Shown here: positions 54,280-62,403 of the stretch, piece by piece
Position numbering within the stretch: the stretch's first letter is position 1
Layout: each line of letters begins with the position of its first letter
Source: Propioniciclava flava
GTDB taxonomy: Bacteria; Actinomycetota; Actinomycetes; Propionibacteriales; Propionibacteriaceae
Assembly: GCF_004126535.1 (NCBI RefSeq)
Contig: NZ_PPCV01000001.1
Location: 248,001-312,000 of the forward strand
Direction of reading: 5' to 3'
DNA: 64,000 nucleotides
Made by a program: the position numbers and the translations under genes
The notes under the pieces: generated by a model
Seen by the model: only the letters and a program-made list of their open reading frames with translations
What the model was told of the DNA's origin: nothing
Databases searched by the model: none

Positions 54280-54510
54280 TCAGGAGGAGCCAGAGGCACG
54301 TGCCTTCATGATGGCCGCGATCAGGAGGCGCACACCGATGGCCACCAGAATCACGGCGACGATGAGGCCCACAGGGTTGCGATCCGTGGTGAGCATCAAG
54401 CCGAACAGGGCAACCCCCGCCAAGAGGATGGCACCGGCCAAGGTGAATCCCAGCGTGCCCTCGAGGAGTCCCACGCGCGGGCGGACATCCGGATCATCGT
54501 CGTCGGTCAT
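54280..54510 (-). CDS. small two-helix membrane protein
   Basis: A 76-residue protein with an acidic N-terminus (TDDDDPD), two membrane helices (LGFTLAGAILLAGVALFGL and VGLIVAVILVAIGVRLLIAA) and a basic tail. No family is recognised. ATG 54510 is chosen because TACGCT ends 6 nt before it; a TTG-initiated extension to 54627 has no support. Confidence 0.55.
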   Translation of the reverse strand: MTDDDDPDVRPRVGLLEGTLGFTLAGAILLAGVALFGLMLTTDRNPVGLIVAVILVAIGVRLLIAAIMKARASGSS

Positions 54511-54516
54511 GCGCGG

Positions 54517-54522
54517 AGCGTA
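54517..54522 (-). promoter_or_regulatory. -10 hexamer of leaderless small membrane protein gene
   Basis: TACGCT on the minus strand ends 6 nt before ATG 54510. Confidence 0.45.
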
Positions 54523-54657
54523 TCGGGTTCGATAGACAGCGACTCGACCGCCACCAAACGAGGTCTTCGCCACCGGATCAAGGGGACCCACCCCGCGCGT
54601 AATGTCATAATGCTCATTATCGGACAACCGCCCGGGGAGGCCAGAAGAGGCTGGGGG

Positions 54658-55584
54658 TCAGCGACCCGCCTCGGCCACGATGCCTGCGATCTGCCCGATC
54701 GCCGTCTTCGCCTCGGGCAGGAACGTCACCGCCATGAAGACGTGGAACAGCTTCGGATACTCGAAGAATCGGTACGCGAGACCCTTGGCCTTCAGCGCGT
54801 CGCGCAAGGATCGTGCGTCCGCGTTCACCAGGTCATAGGTTCCGGTGAAGATGCTCACCTCGGGCAGGTTCTCCAGATCGCCGAACAACGGGCTCACGCG
54901 CGGATCCGTCAGGGACAACCCTCCGGCATACGCCTCGCCCGCCTTCTGCGAGTTGCGACGCGGCAGCATGGGGTCGAGCTTCTCCAGGCCGTCTTGACGC
55001 GGGTCGACCATCCGGACATCCAGCCATGGCGAGAGCAACACGATCTCGTCGGGCTGGGCGCCGCCGACGTCACGCAAATGTTGGGCCCACGCGTAGGAAA
55101 GACCGCCACCGGCGGAGTCCCCCATGATCGTCCACGGACGACCCTGGCGAATGTCGTCAAAGACGGGAGTGAGTTTCTCCAGGTATGTAAAGACGTCCGT
55201 GCATGTCGCTTGCCCGGCGAGCGGGTAATCCGGGACGACCACGGTCGCGTTGGTGCGCTCGATGATCGCCGCGATGAGCTTCCAGTGCAGGCTCACGATG
55301 TTCATCACATAGGCGCCACCGTGCAGATACAGGATCGTTTGCGACGACGGACCGGTGCGTGGACCAATCGTCCACAGCGGGCGTCCTTCGAACTGCGTGG
55401 TCGTCACGGAGAATCGATGACGGATCGCTGCCGGGACGTCCGCGGGCTCTGACACCGAGTCGATGCTCGCGCGCGCCTTCGCGTCGTTGTTCTTGCGTGC
55501 GCCGGACGCCTTGATCAGCGCGGAACACGCCCAGGCAAGCGGGCTACGCCGCCCCGTGTGAACGTACTCAACCACATGACTCAT
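54658..55584 (-). CDS. alpha/beta hydrolase of the hormone-sensitive-lipase family
   Basis: A 308-residue esterase/lipase-like protein. The oxyanion motif LYLHGGAY, nucleophile GDSAGGGLS, acid FTGTYDLVNAD and base LFHVF give a full Ser-Asp-His set. The first 60 residues are helical and basic. Short-chain carboxyl esters are the usual substrates. ATG 55584 has GGGGAGTGGG about 6 nt upstream. It lies between unrelated genes. Confidence 0.88.
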   Translation of the reverse strand: MSHVVEYVHTGRRSPLAWACSALIKASGARKNNDAKARASIDSVSEPADVPAAIRHRFSVTTTQFEGRPLWTIGPRTGPSSQTILYLHGGAYVMNIVSLHWKLIAAIIERTNATVVVPDYPLAGQATCTDVFTYLEKLTPVFDDIRQGRPWTIMGDSAGGGLSYAWAQHLRDVGGAQPDEIVLLSPWLDVRMVDPRQDGLEKLDPMLPRRNSQKAGEAYAGGLSLTDPRVSPLFGDLENLPEVSIFTGTYDLVNADARSLRDALKAKGLAYRFFEYPKLFHVFMAVTFLPEAKTAIGQIAGIVAEAGR

Positions 55585-55687
55585 GGCTGTCCCACTCCCC
55601 TCGCCCGATGCCCGACACGGCCAGCGTAGCCGTGCTGTCGGCGTCGACGAGGTCCGGCAGCGCCCGGTTTGTGGTTGGCTCGTAGCC

Positions 55688-55930
55688 ATGACCGATCGCA
55701 CTGTGGCGCTCGAGACTTCCCTCGGCGAACTCGTGGGCCGATCGCTGGTGGTGGAGGCCGTCGCGCTGGGGGCAAACCCCACCGACGCCACCGTCGAGCG
55801 TTGTGCAGTGGGGCTGTGGGTGCGTCCCGGACGCCGGGGCTCCTCGTCCTGCCGCATCGTCGGCGACCCGATTGGCGCCCTCCTGCGCGTGAGCGTTGGC
55901 GCTTGCCCGCGCCAGGGACGGTGTTCGCCC
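55688..55930 (+). pseudogene. N-terminal part of frameshifted membrane protein gene
   Basis: From ATG 55688 a reading frame with strong actinobacterial codon bias encodes MTDRTVALETSLGELVGRSL and onward to about RVSVGA. It aligns with the start of the paralogue at 56706 (PLHTPLGDLAGSSF). Around 55905-55925 the coding signal moves one frame back, to the frame that continues to 56709. A single-base deletion joins the two best. I see no slippery heptamer for programmed -1 shifting. A sequencing error or a recent mutation are both possible. Confidence 0.6.
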
Positions 55931-56709
55931 ATCGCCAACCCGTCACGATGCCCGCGGTCACCGCCGTCGGAACGGCCGCCACTGCGGTCTGCGAGGTCAC
56001 TCCATGCTCCGCCATGGTGTGGGAGTTGGAACCCCCCTGGGTTCGATCGCGCATCATCGCGTCCACCCTCGTGATGACCACGCTCGCCGCCGTGTTGTTT
56101 TTCCTGTTCGTCGTCCCGTGGTTTCCGGGGGTGAGCTTCGCGATCATTTTGGCGACCGTGACGGCCCTTCACCTCTTTCCCGAAACGCGCCCCGTACGCC
56201 TGCGCCGGGGGCATCGCATTCTTGAACTGGACGCCGCCCTGCAACGCGTCGACGCCGCCGTCAGCGGGCCGACCCCGAGCGAACGCGTGCAGGTCGTCCA
56301 GGAACGCTATGGCGCGTTGCTGACCGATGCGGTCTACCGGATCGAGAACTCGGCACTGTTCGATGCTGCTGTCCCCAGCACGCAGCGCTTTCAGGTTGCT
56401 TTAGCCACGTGGGATCCCGATGCTCCCGATGCGGTCGGGCTCGCCTCCCAGATTGAAACAACGTTCCAGAACGCACGTGAGGATGCGGAGCGTCTGGGCT
56501 TCGACCATCTCCCCCAGGTCGCGCGTTCCCCGGCGCGGCGTGCGGTCAAAGCGATCACCCTGGGCCTTGCGGCTCCCCCCGGGCCGGAACGCGAGGTGGC
56601 ACTGAAGGGCGCGTCCACCACCCTCAAGGAGTTGGCCTTGTACTACTTGCCGGTGATTGATCCTGCGGCCCCCACCTTGATCGCCACCCGCAAAGAGCTC
56701 CCGCGATGA
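55921..56709 (+). CDS. membrane protein of unrecognised family, C-terminal part (frame 1)
   Basis: The 262-residue open part of the frameshifted gene; GTG 55921 is the first plausible start in this frame, with AGGGA just upstream. It has one strong membrane hairpin (ASTLVMTTLAAVLFFLFVVP and FAIILATVTALHLF) and a soluble C-terminal domain with YRIENSALFDAAVPST. That motif and the layout are shared with the next gene. I know no family for it. The end TGA overlaps the next ATG (ATGA), so the pair is an operon. It may be a working N-truncated protein or a decaying copy. Confidence 0.6.
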   Translation: MFAHRQPVTMPAVTAVGTAATAVCEVTPCSAMVWELEPPWVRSRIIASTLVMTTLAAVLFFLFVVPWFPGVSFAIILATVTALHLFPETRPVRLRRGHRILELDAALQRVDAAVSGPTPSERVQVVQERYGALLTDAVYRIENSALFDAAVPSTQRFQVALATWDPDAPDAVGLASQIETTFQNAREDAERLGFDHLPQVARSPARRAVKAITLGLAAPPGPEREVALKGASTTLKELALYYLPVIDPAAPTLIATRKELPR

Positions 56710-57533
56710 GCCCGCTCCTGCCCACCGTGTGGGAGCCGCTGCCCCTCCACACTCCGCTCGGCGACCTGGCTGGCTCCTCGTTCCTTGCGGTCGCCGACCC
56801 GGACAATCATGTGCTGGGTAGCGTGGTGGCACCTCGGCACGACGCCGGCATGCCGTTGCGCTTCATGGAGACTCTCACCACGGTCGCGGGCCAGCCGCAT
56901 CGCAAGAGTCGGGAGGTCAATCCGGCACTCCCCCTGGCTGCCGTCTGCGCGCTCGTCGGCGTCTCCCCCGTCGCGGCAACCCTCCTTCCCGCGATCAACT
57001 GGTTGGCTGTCACTCCCGAGTCGGTCAGCGTGGGAGGACGTACTCGTTCCCTGGCGGCGCTGGTCGCGCGCGTCCCCACGCCGCAAGCGCGCCGCCAGCA
57101 GGCAGCCAGCCGGGTGGACGCGGTCAAACAGGAGTATGGGCGGCTGCGCGGCGATGTGACGTATCGCATCGAGAACGCCGCCTTGTTCGACCCCTCCAGT
57201 GAGGCGACCCGACAGTTCGAGACGGCGCTGGTCCTGTGGGATGACGTTGACCCCACCACCCCAGAGACCGAAGTGGTGCGGCGGGCAGCCATGGTGGAGG
57301 TCACCTTCGCCACGGCGCGCAGCGCCGCCGAAACTGAAGGGTTCGCTCACTTGCCCGCCCAGGCCCGTCCGATTGCCGAGCGGGCAGCCAAAAGTGCTCG
57401 CCTGGCGCAGCTCTCGCCTTCCGAGTCGAAACGACGAAGGGCGGTGGACGCGGTGGCGACGCTGCTGCACCGCCTCAACCTGAGCTATCTGCCTGACCCC
57501 ACCGTGCTGAATCGGGCGCTCCCCGGCTTGTAG
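56706..57533 (+). CDS. membrane protein of unrecognised family, paralogue of the upstream gene
   Basis: A 275-residue protein with a soluble N-terminal part, two weak hydrophobic helices around residues 77-106 (LPLAAVCALVGVSPVAATLL) and a C-terminal domain with YRIENAALFDPSSEATRQFE and a W-D-D acidic stretch. It aligns with the upstream gene over most of its length: LGDLAGSS versus LGELVGRS, and YRIENAALFD versus YRIENSALFD. Function unknown. ATG 56706 overlaps the upstream stop. Confidence 0.65.
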   Translation: MSPLLPTVWEPLPLHTPLGDLAGSSFLAVADPDNHVLGSVVAPRHDAGMPLRFMETLTTVAGQPHRKSREVNPALPLAAVCALVGVSPVAATLLPAINWLAVTPESVSVGGRTRSLAALVARVPTPQARRQQAASRVDAVKQEYGRLRGDVTYRIENAALFDPSSEATRQFETALVLWDDVDPTTPETEVVRRAAMVEVTFATARSAAETEGFAHLPAQARPIAERAAKSARLAQLSPSESKRRRAVDAVATLLHRLNLSYLPDPTVLNRALPGL

Positions 57534-57555
57534 CGCTCGCCCGCTTGGAGACGCC

Positions 57556-57595
57556 GTAGAGCCCCTTGGGTACTCCCGCACCCAAGGGGCCCTAC
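57556..57595. terminator. bidirectional terminator between paralogue pair and lpdA
   Basis: GTAGAGCCCCTTGGGT pairs with ACCCAAGGGGCCCTAC (16 bp, one mismatch) around an 8-nt loop. Confidence 0.75.
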
Positions 57596-57611
57596 GCCCG
57601 CCGCGTTGATC

Positions 57612-59012
57612 TCAGAGATTGATCATGTGCCCGGCGATGCCCTCAACGGCCTCCTTGACGGCCTCCGAGAGCGTCGGGTGCGCATGAATCGTCCGGCCAA
57701 CCTCGTCAGCGGTCAGATCCCACGTCTGAGCCAAAACCAGCTCCGGCAGCAACTCGGTGACGTCGGGGCCAATCATGTGGGCACCCAGAATCTCGTTGTG
57801 CTGCGCGTCGGCGACAACCTTCACGAAGCCTGTTCCTTCACCCAGACCCCACGCCTTGCCGTTGGCCGAGAACGGGAACTTGGCCACCTTGACGTCGAAG
57901 CCCTTGTCCTTGGCCTGCTGCTCGGTGTACCCGAAGGCGGCGACCTGCGGCTGGCAGTAGGTCGCCCGCGGGATCATGTCGTAGTTGATCGCCATCGTCT
58001 CGGCTCCCGACAACGTCTCGGCAGCGACGACGCCCTGGGCCTCGGCGGTGTGCGCCAGCATCAGCTTTCCGGTGCAGTCGCCGATGGCGTAGATGCCGGG
58101 AACGTTGGTGCGCATGTAGTCGTCGATCTCGATCGCGCCGCGTTCGGTGACCTTCACGCCGGTGTTCTCCAGGCCGTAGCCCTCCAGACGCGGGGCGAAG
58201 CCGACGGCCTGCAGGAACTTGTCGGCCTCCAGGATCGAGGCGTCACCACCCTGGGAGGGAGCCACGGTGACGCGGACGCCCGAACCGGTGTCCTCGACGC
58301 CCTGCACCGCGGTGCTGGTGAGGACCTTGATGCCCAGCTTCCTGTAGGCCTTCGCGAGTTCCGCCGACACCTCGGGGTCCTCGTTGGGAACCATTCGATC
58401 GAGGAACTCCACGATGGTGACGTCGACGCCGTAGCTGTTGAGCACGTAGGCGAACTCCGTGCCGATCGCACCCGAGCCGCCGATGATGATCGAGGACGGC
58501 AGAGCGTCGGCCAGGATCTGCTCCTTGTACGTGATCACGTTCGCGCTCAGCGAGGTGCCCCGCAGCAGCTTCGTCGTGGCCCCCGCGGCGATGATGCAGT
58601 TGTCGAACGTGACCGTCTGGGTCGAACCGTCCTCGGCCGCGACCGTGATCGAGTGGGCGTCGACGAAAGTCCCCCAGCCGTGGATCTCGGTGATCTTGTT
58701 CTTCTTCATCAGGTAGTGGATGCCGCCGACCATGCGCTCGGACACCTTGCGGGAGCGGCTGAAGGCGACGCCGTAGTCCACGGTGATGTCACCGGAGATG
58801 CCGAACGTCTTGGCCTCCTTGGTGACGATGTGTGCCAACTCGGCGTTCCGGAGCAACGACTTGGTCGGGATACAGCCCACGTTCAGGCAGACACCGCCCC
58901 AGTACTCCTTCTCGATGATGGCAACCTTCTTGCCCAACTGGGCGGCGCGGATGGCGGCCACGTAGCCGCCTGGTCCGGCGCCGAGGACGACGACGTCGAA
59001 GTGAGAGCTCAT
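57612..59012 (-). CDS. lpdA: dihydrolipoamide dehydrogenase
   Basis: A 466-residue flavoprotein that reoxidises dihydrolipoamide for 2-oxoacid dehydrogenases and the glycine cleavage system. The FAD motif is [13 protein letters not shown], the redox disulfide is Cys45/Cys50 ([14 protein letters not shown]), the NAD motif is [14 protein letters not shown] and the C-terminal catalytic pair lies in [13 protein letters not shown] start at ATG 59012 because TAAAGT ends 7 nt upstream and the protein then begins [11 protein letters not shown]. Divergent from murA with a 69-bp gap. Confidence 0.96.
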   Translation of the reverse strand: MSSHFDVVVLGAGPGGYVAAIRAAQLGKKVAIIEKEYWGGVCLNVGCIPTKSLLRNAELAHIVTKEAKTFGISGDITVDYGVAFSRSRKVSERMVGGIHYLMKKNKITEIHGWGTFVDAHSITVAAEDGSTQTVTFDNCIIAAGATTKLLRGTSLSANVITYKEQILADALPSSIIIGGSGAIGTEFAYVLNSYGVDVTIVEFLDRMVPNEDPEVSAELAKAYRKLGIKVLTSTAVQGVEDTGSGVRVTVAPSQGGDASILEADKFLQAVGFAPRLEGYGLENTGVKVTERGAIEIDDYMRTNVPGIYAIGDCTGKLMLAHTAEAQGVVAAETLSGAETMAINYDMIPRATYCQPQVAAFGYTEQQAKDKGFDVKVAKFPFSANGKAWGLGEGTGFVKVVADAQHNEILGAHMIGPDVTELLPELVLAQTWDLTADEVGRTIHAHPTLSEAVKEAVEGIAGHMINL

Positions 59013-59019
59013 GGTTCTC

Positions 59020-59025
59020 ACTTTA
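59020..59025 (-). promoter_or_regulatory. -10 hexamer of leaderless lpdA
   Basis: TAAAGT on the minus strand ends 7 nt before ATG 59012. Confidence 0.6.
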
Positions 59026-59067
59026 TGCCTTCGCCAGGCAGCTCACGACCGGTGCTGACCCGTGCAC

Positions 59068-59073
59068 TAGAAT
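59068..59073 (+). promoter_or_regulatory. -10 hexamer of leaderless HTH-murA gene
   Basis: TAGAAT ends 8 nt before GTG 59082, with no ribosome binding site between. Confidence 0.55.
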
Positions 59074-59081
59074 CGCCCCTC

Positions 59082-60605
59082 GTGACCTCGAAATCCTCCA
59101 CCGGCATCGGCCGGCTCATCCGGGACGCCCGCATGCAGCGTGGCCTCACCCACTCCCAGGTCGCCGAGGCTCTGGCACTGGAACCCTCCGTCTTGCGTGA
59201 CATCGAGATGGGCGCACGCAGCGTCGACCTCGACGAGATCGCCCGCATCGCCGCCGCCTTGCAGGACCCCTCCCTGGCTCCTGTGGGTCGCACGATGCAC
59301 CTGCGGATCAAGGGGCCCACGACGCTCTCCGGCAGCATCGACGTGCGTTCCTCCAAGAACGCCGCCGTCGCCTTGTTGTGCGCCTCCTTGCTGAACAAGG
59401 GTCGTACCACCCTGGAAGGCATCGCGCGCATCGAGGAGGTGAATCGCATCCTCGAAGTGCTCGAGTCCATCGGCGTCCAGGTGACGTGGTCGGCCGACAA
59501 GTCAGAGTTGGAGTTGATCCGGCCCGAAACGTTGGATCTCGCGTCCCTTGACGTCGAGGCTGCCCGACGCACGCGCTCGGTGATCATGTTCTTGGGACCG
59601 CTACTGCACCTCCTGCCCGAGTTCCGGCTGCCCTACGCCGGCGGGTGCGATCTCGGCACCCGCACGGTCACCCCGCACCTGCAGGCGCTTCAGTTCTTCG
59701 GGCTCAACGTCAAGGCGACCGACGGCTGGTACAACGCAGCGGTCCGCGAGACCGACGGTGGCGTCCGCCACATCACCTTGACCGAACGTGGCGACACCGT
59801 CACCGAGAACGTGCTGATGGCGGCGGCCCTGTACCCGGGCACGACCGTCATCCGGAACGCGTCCCCCAACTACATGGTTCAGGATCTGTGCTTCTTCCTC
59901 GAAGCCCTCGGCGTGACCCTCGAGGGCATCGGCTCGACCACTTTGACGGTGACCGGCGCCGAGGAGATCTCCGCCGACGTGCGCGTGGCCCCCTCGGAGG
60001 ATCCGATCGAGGCGATGAGCCTGATCACCGCCGCCGTGGTCACCAAGTCCGAGCTGACCGTCCGGCGAGCCCCCATCGAGTTCCTCGAAATCGAGTTGGC
60101 GATCCTGGGAGACATGGGGCTGCAATACGACCTCAGCCAGGAGTACCCAGCGGCCAACGGCCGGACGCGACTGGTCGACATCACCGTCCACCCGAGCACT
60201 CTGCGCGCCGCTCAGGACAAGATCCACCCGATGCCGTTCCCGGGCCTCAACATCGACAACCTGCCCTTCTTCGCGGTCATCGCCGCCGAAGCAGAAGGTC
60301 GGACGCTGATCCACGATTGGGTCTACGAGAACAGGGCGATCCACCTGCTGGAACTCGGGAAGCTCGGGGCGCGCACAACCCTGCTGGATCCCCACCGCCT
60401 CGTCGTCGAGGGGCCGACGAACTGGCGCAGCCAAGAGATCGTCTGCCCGCCTGCCCTGCGTCCTGCGGTCTGCCTGCTGTTGTCCAGCATGGCGGCACGC
60501 GGCGTGACCGTCTTGCGTGACGTGTACGTCATCAACCGCGGCTACGAGGATCTCGCGAACCGGCTCAACCGGCTCGGTGCCGACATCCAGGTGTTCTACG
60601 ACTGA
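59082..60605 (+). CDS. murA: HTH-fused UDP-N-acetylglucosamine 1-carboxyvinyltransferase
   Basis: A 507-residue protein: an N-terminal XRE-type helix-turn-helix (GLTHSQVAEALALEPSVLR, residues about 8-65) joined to a complete MurA domain. MurA transfers enolpyruvate from PEP to UDP-GlcNAc, the first step of peptidoglycan synthesis. The catalytic Cys is C189 in YAGGCDLGTRTV and the substrate Lys is K92 in SSKNAAVALL. The MurA part alone has near-normal length. This fusion is known in actinobacteria such as Streptomyces, usually beside another murA. Whether this one is the main enzyme or a regulator is open. Confidence 0.9.
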   Translation: MTSKSSTGIGRLIRDARMQRGLTHSQVAEALALEPSVLRDIEMGARSVDLDEIARIAAALQDPSLAPVGRTMHLRIKGPTTLSGSIDVRSSKNAAVALLCASLLNKGRTTLEGIARIEEVNRILEVLESIGVQVTWSADKSELELIRPETLDLASLDVEAARRTRSVIMFLGPLLHLLPEFRLPYAGGCDLGTRTVTPHLQALQFFGLNVKATDGWYNAAVRETDGGVRHITLTERGDTVTENVLMAAALYPGTTVIRNASPNYMVQDLCFFLEALGVTLEGIGSTTLTVTGAEEISADVRVAPSEDPIEAMSLITAAVVTKSELTVRRAPIEFLEIELAILGDMGLQYDLSQEYPAANGRTRLVDITVHPSTLRAAQDKIHPMPFPGLNIDNLPFFAVIAAEAEGRTLIHDWVYENRAIHLLELGKLGARTTLLDPHRLVVEGPTNWRSQEIVCPPALRPAVCLLLSSMAARGVTVLRDVYVINRGYEDLANRLNRLGADIQVFYD

Positions 60606-60621
60606 TCACTCACCTGCAACG

Positions 60622-60667
60622 CGCGCGTCTCCCCGCTCAGGTTTCGGCCTGGGCGGGGAGACGCGCG
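60622..60667. terminator. bidirectional terminator between murA and pdxY
   Basis: CGCGCGTCTCCCC and its reverse complement form a 13-bp stem that continues inward (GCTCAGG/CCTGGGC) to a 6-nt loop, between convergent genes. Confidence 0.8.
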
Positions 60668-60695
60668 TTGTGGTCCTGTTCAGCGTGAGGACGCC

Positions 60696-61550
60696 TCAGC
60701 GCACGCGGGTGACCTCAAACGTGAACGAGGGGGCGACCAGTTCATCTTGTGCGGGCACGAGCGCCAGTTCGCGCTGGTCAAGATCGGTCGTCTTCTTCAA
60801 CAGTGAGTACACGACGGATGCGGTGCGCCCGATGGCCGCCTCCAGCGAGCCGCTCTCCAGCAGGGACGCCAGGAACACGCTCGCGGTCAGATCGCCCGAT
60901 CCGGTGAAGGAGCGCTCCAAGAGCGGGGTCGTCACCGACCAGGCACCCTCGGCATCCACCGCCAGCATGGTCAGGGTGTCCGGATCGGCACCCTCGGCGA
61001 CCACGGAGGTCACCAAGACGGTGTCGGGACCCGCCGCACGGAGCGCATCAGCGGCGCTGAGGACGTCCGCGATCGTGTGCGTCTCGCGTCCGGTCAGGTA
61101 GTTGAGCTCGTAGTGGTTCGGCGTCATGATGTCGGCAGCGGGGACGACGTGGTCGCGCATGAACTCAGGGATGCCCGCCAAGACGTACATGCCCCGGCCC
61201 ACATCCCCCATCACGGGGTCGCAGCACCACACGGCCTGCGGGTTGCGCTGCTTCACCAGTTCCACGATCCGGAGGATCTCTGCACCCATCGCCGGGGCAC
61301 CCTGGTAGCCGGTCAGCACGGCGTCCACCTGAGGCAGGACGCCCAACTCGTCGATGCCCTGCACGACGTCGGCGACGTCGCTGGGAGCCAGCAGCGGGCC
61401 ACGCTTGCTGGGGTAGGACGTGTTGTTGGAGAAATGGACCGTCAACACCGGCCACACGTCGACGCCCAGGCGCATCAGCGGGAACGTGGCTGCGCTGTTG
61501 CCGACATGGCCGTAAGCGACCGAGGACTGGATCGAGAGAATAGTCGTCAC
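60696..61550 (-). CDS. pdxY: pyridoxal kinase
   Basis: A 284-residue ribokinase-fold pyridoxal kinase of the PdxK/PdxY type, which makes PLP by salvage. SSVAYGHVGNSAATFPL at the N-terminus, WCCDPVMGDVGRGMYV in the middle, TPNHYELNYLTG, and the anion-hole/catalytic SFTGSGDLTASVF with the base Asp are all present. The start is GTG 61550. It supplies PLP for enzymes such as GcvP and the C-S lyase also in this window. Confidence 0.93.
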   Translation of the reverse strand: MTTILSIQSSVAYGHVGNSAATFPLMRLGVDVWPVLTVHFSNNTSYPSKRGPLLAPSDVADVVQGIDELGVLPQVDAVLTGYQGAPAMGAEILRIVELVKQRNPQAVWCCDPVMGDVGRGMYVLAGIPEFMRDHVVPAADIMTPNHYELNYLTGRETHTIADVLSAADALRAAGPDTVLVTSVVAEGADPDTLTMLAVDAEGAWSVTTPLLERSFTGSGDLTASVFLASLLESGSLEAAIGRTASVVYSLLKKTTDLDQRELALVPAQDELVAPSFTFEVTRVR

Positions 61551-61608
61551 GATCGCCCATTGTGCTCCTTCGCCGTCGCGCCGTCACCGTGTGTTCACGC
61601 AGGCTCCC

Positions 61609-61614
61609 TACTGT
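61609..61614 (+). promoter_or_regulatory. -10 hexamer of leaderless glycerophosphodiesterase gene
   Basis: TACTGT ends 6 nt before ATG 61621. Confidence 0.55.
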
Positions 61615-61620
61615 GTGCTC

Positions 61621-62403
61621 ATGCCCGCGGACGCCCACTCCTATTTCGAGGTGCCGTTCGCGGCGCTAGCCCATCGGGGTGGTTTCTCCCCCGGTGTCCC
61701 ACCCGAACTCGAAAACACTCTGCGTGCCTTCACCGCCGCCCGTGCCCTCGGGTTTCGCTACCTCGAAACCGACGTGCACGCCACCCGCGATGGGCACCTG
61801 ATCGCCTTCCACGACGATCGTCTGGATCGGGTCACCGACGCCACCGGGCTGATCGCTGAGTTGCCTTACGCCGAGGTGTCGCGGGCGCGGATTGCCGGGA
61901 GCGAGCCGATCCCGACCCTGAGCGACCTCCTCGACGCCCTGCCCGATGCTCGGTTCAACATCGACATCAAGCACCCCGGCGCGATCACGCCGCTGGTCGA
62001 GACCCTCCGTAGCCATGGGGCGTTCGACCGGGTGTGCGTGGGGAGCTTCACCACGTCGAGTATCCGCGCCTTCCGGCAGGCGACGGCGGGGCGAGTCGCC
62101 ACTGCGGCGTCCCCCAGCGAAGTCGCCGGTTTCGCGCTGCCGGGGGTTCGGCGTTGGTGGCCGCTGTCCGCGGACGCCTTCCAGATGCCGATGCTCGTTC
62201 CTGGGAGCCGCGTTCGGCTGCTGACGCCGGGGCTCATTGCTGCGGCGCACGCTCGTGGAGCTCGGGTGCACGTGTGGACCATCAACGACCGTGCCACCAT
62301 GGAGCGCCTCCTCGACCTGGGGGTGGACGGCATCGTCTCCGACGATCTCGTGATGCTGAAGGACGCGGTGACGCGTCGGGGTCTATGGGAGGACGAGTCA
62401 TGA
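61621..62403 (+). CDS. glycerophosphodiester phosphodiesterase
   Basis: A 260-residue GDPD-family TIM barrel that hydrolyses glycerophosphodiesters to glycerol 3-phosphate and an alcohol. The catalytic blocks are LAHRGGFSP with ELENTLRAF, YLETDVHATRDGHLIAFHDD and FNIDIKHP. The last conserved block is VHVWTINDRATMERLLDLG. No signal peptide is seen. The stop overlaps the start of the MFS transporter (ATGA), so the two form an operon. Confidence 0.93.
   Translation: MPADAHSYFEVPFAALAHRGGFSPGVPPELENTLRAFTAARALGFRYLETDVHATRDGHLIAFHDDRLDRVTDATGLIAELPYAEVSRARIAGSEPIPTLSDLLDALPDARFNIDIKHPGAITPLVETLRSHGAFDRVCVGSFTTSSIRAFRQATAGRVATAASPSEVAGFALPGVRRWWPLSADAFQMPMLVPGSRVRLLTPGLIAAAHARGARVHVWTINDRATMERLLDLGVDGIVSDDLVMLKDAVTRRGLWEDES

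Noticed and set aside
54606-54619. Inverted repeat ATAATG-CT-CATTAT between genes
   Set aside because: Only 6-bp arms; it lies downstream of the hydrolase gene and about 100 bp upstream of a leaderless start, so it has no clear target.
55900-55930. Programmed -1 frameshift in the paralogue gene
   Set aside because: No X-XXY-YYZ slippery heptamer or following strong hairpin was found at the frame change; a one-base deletion or sequencing error is more likely.
48002-57533. Possible genomic island or transferred segment
   Set aside because: Codon bias and GC look like the flanks, and no integrase, transposase, tRNA target or direct repeats were seen.
57606-59081. In-frame extension of HTH-MurA antisense to lpdA
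   Set aside because: This part opposes the well-supported lpdA gene and has shadow-like composition; MurA begins at GTG 59082 with a -10 upstream.
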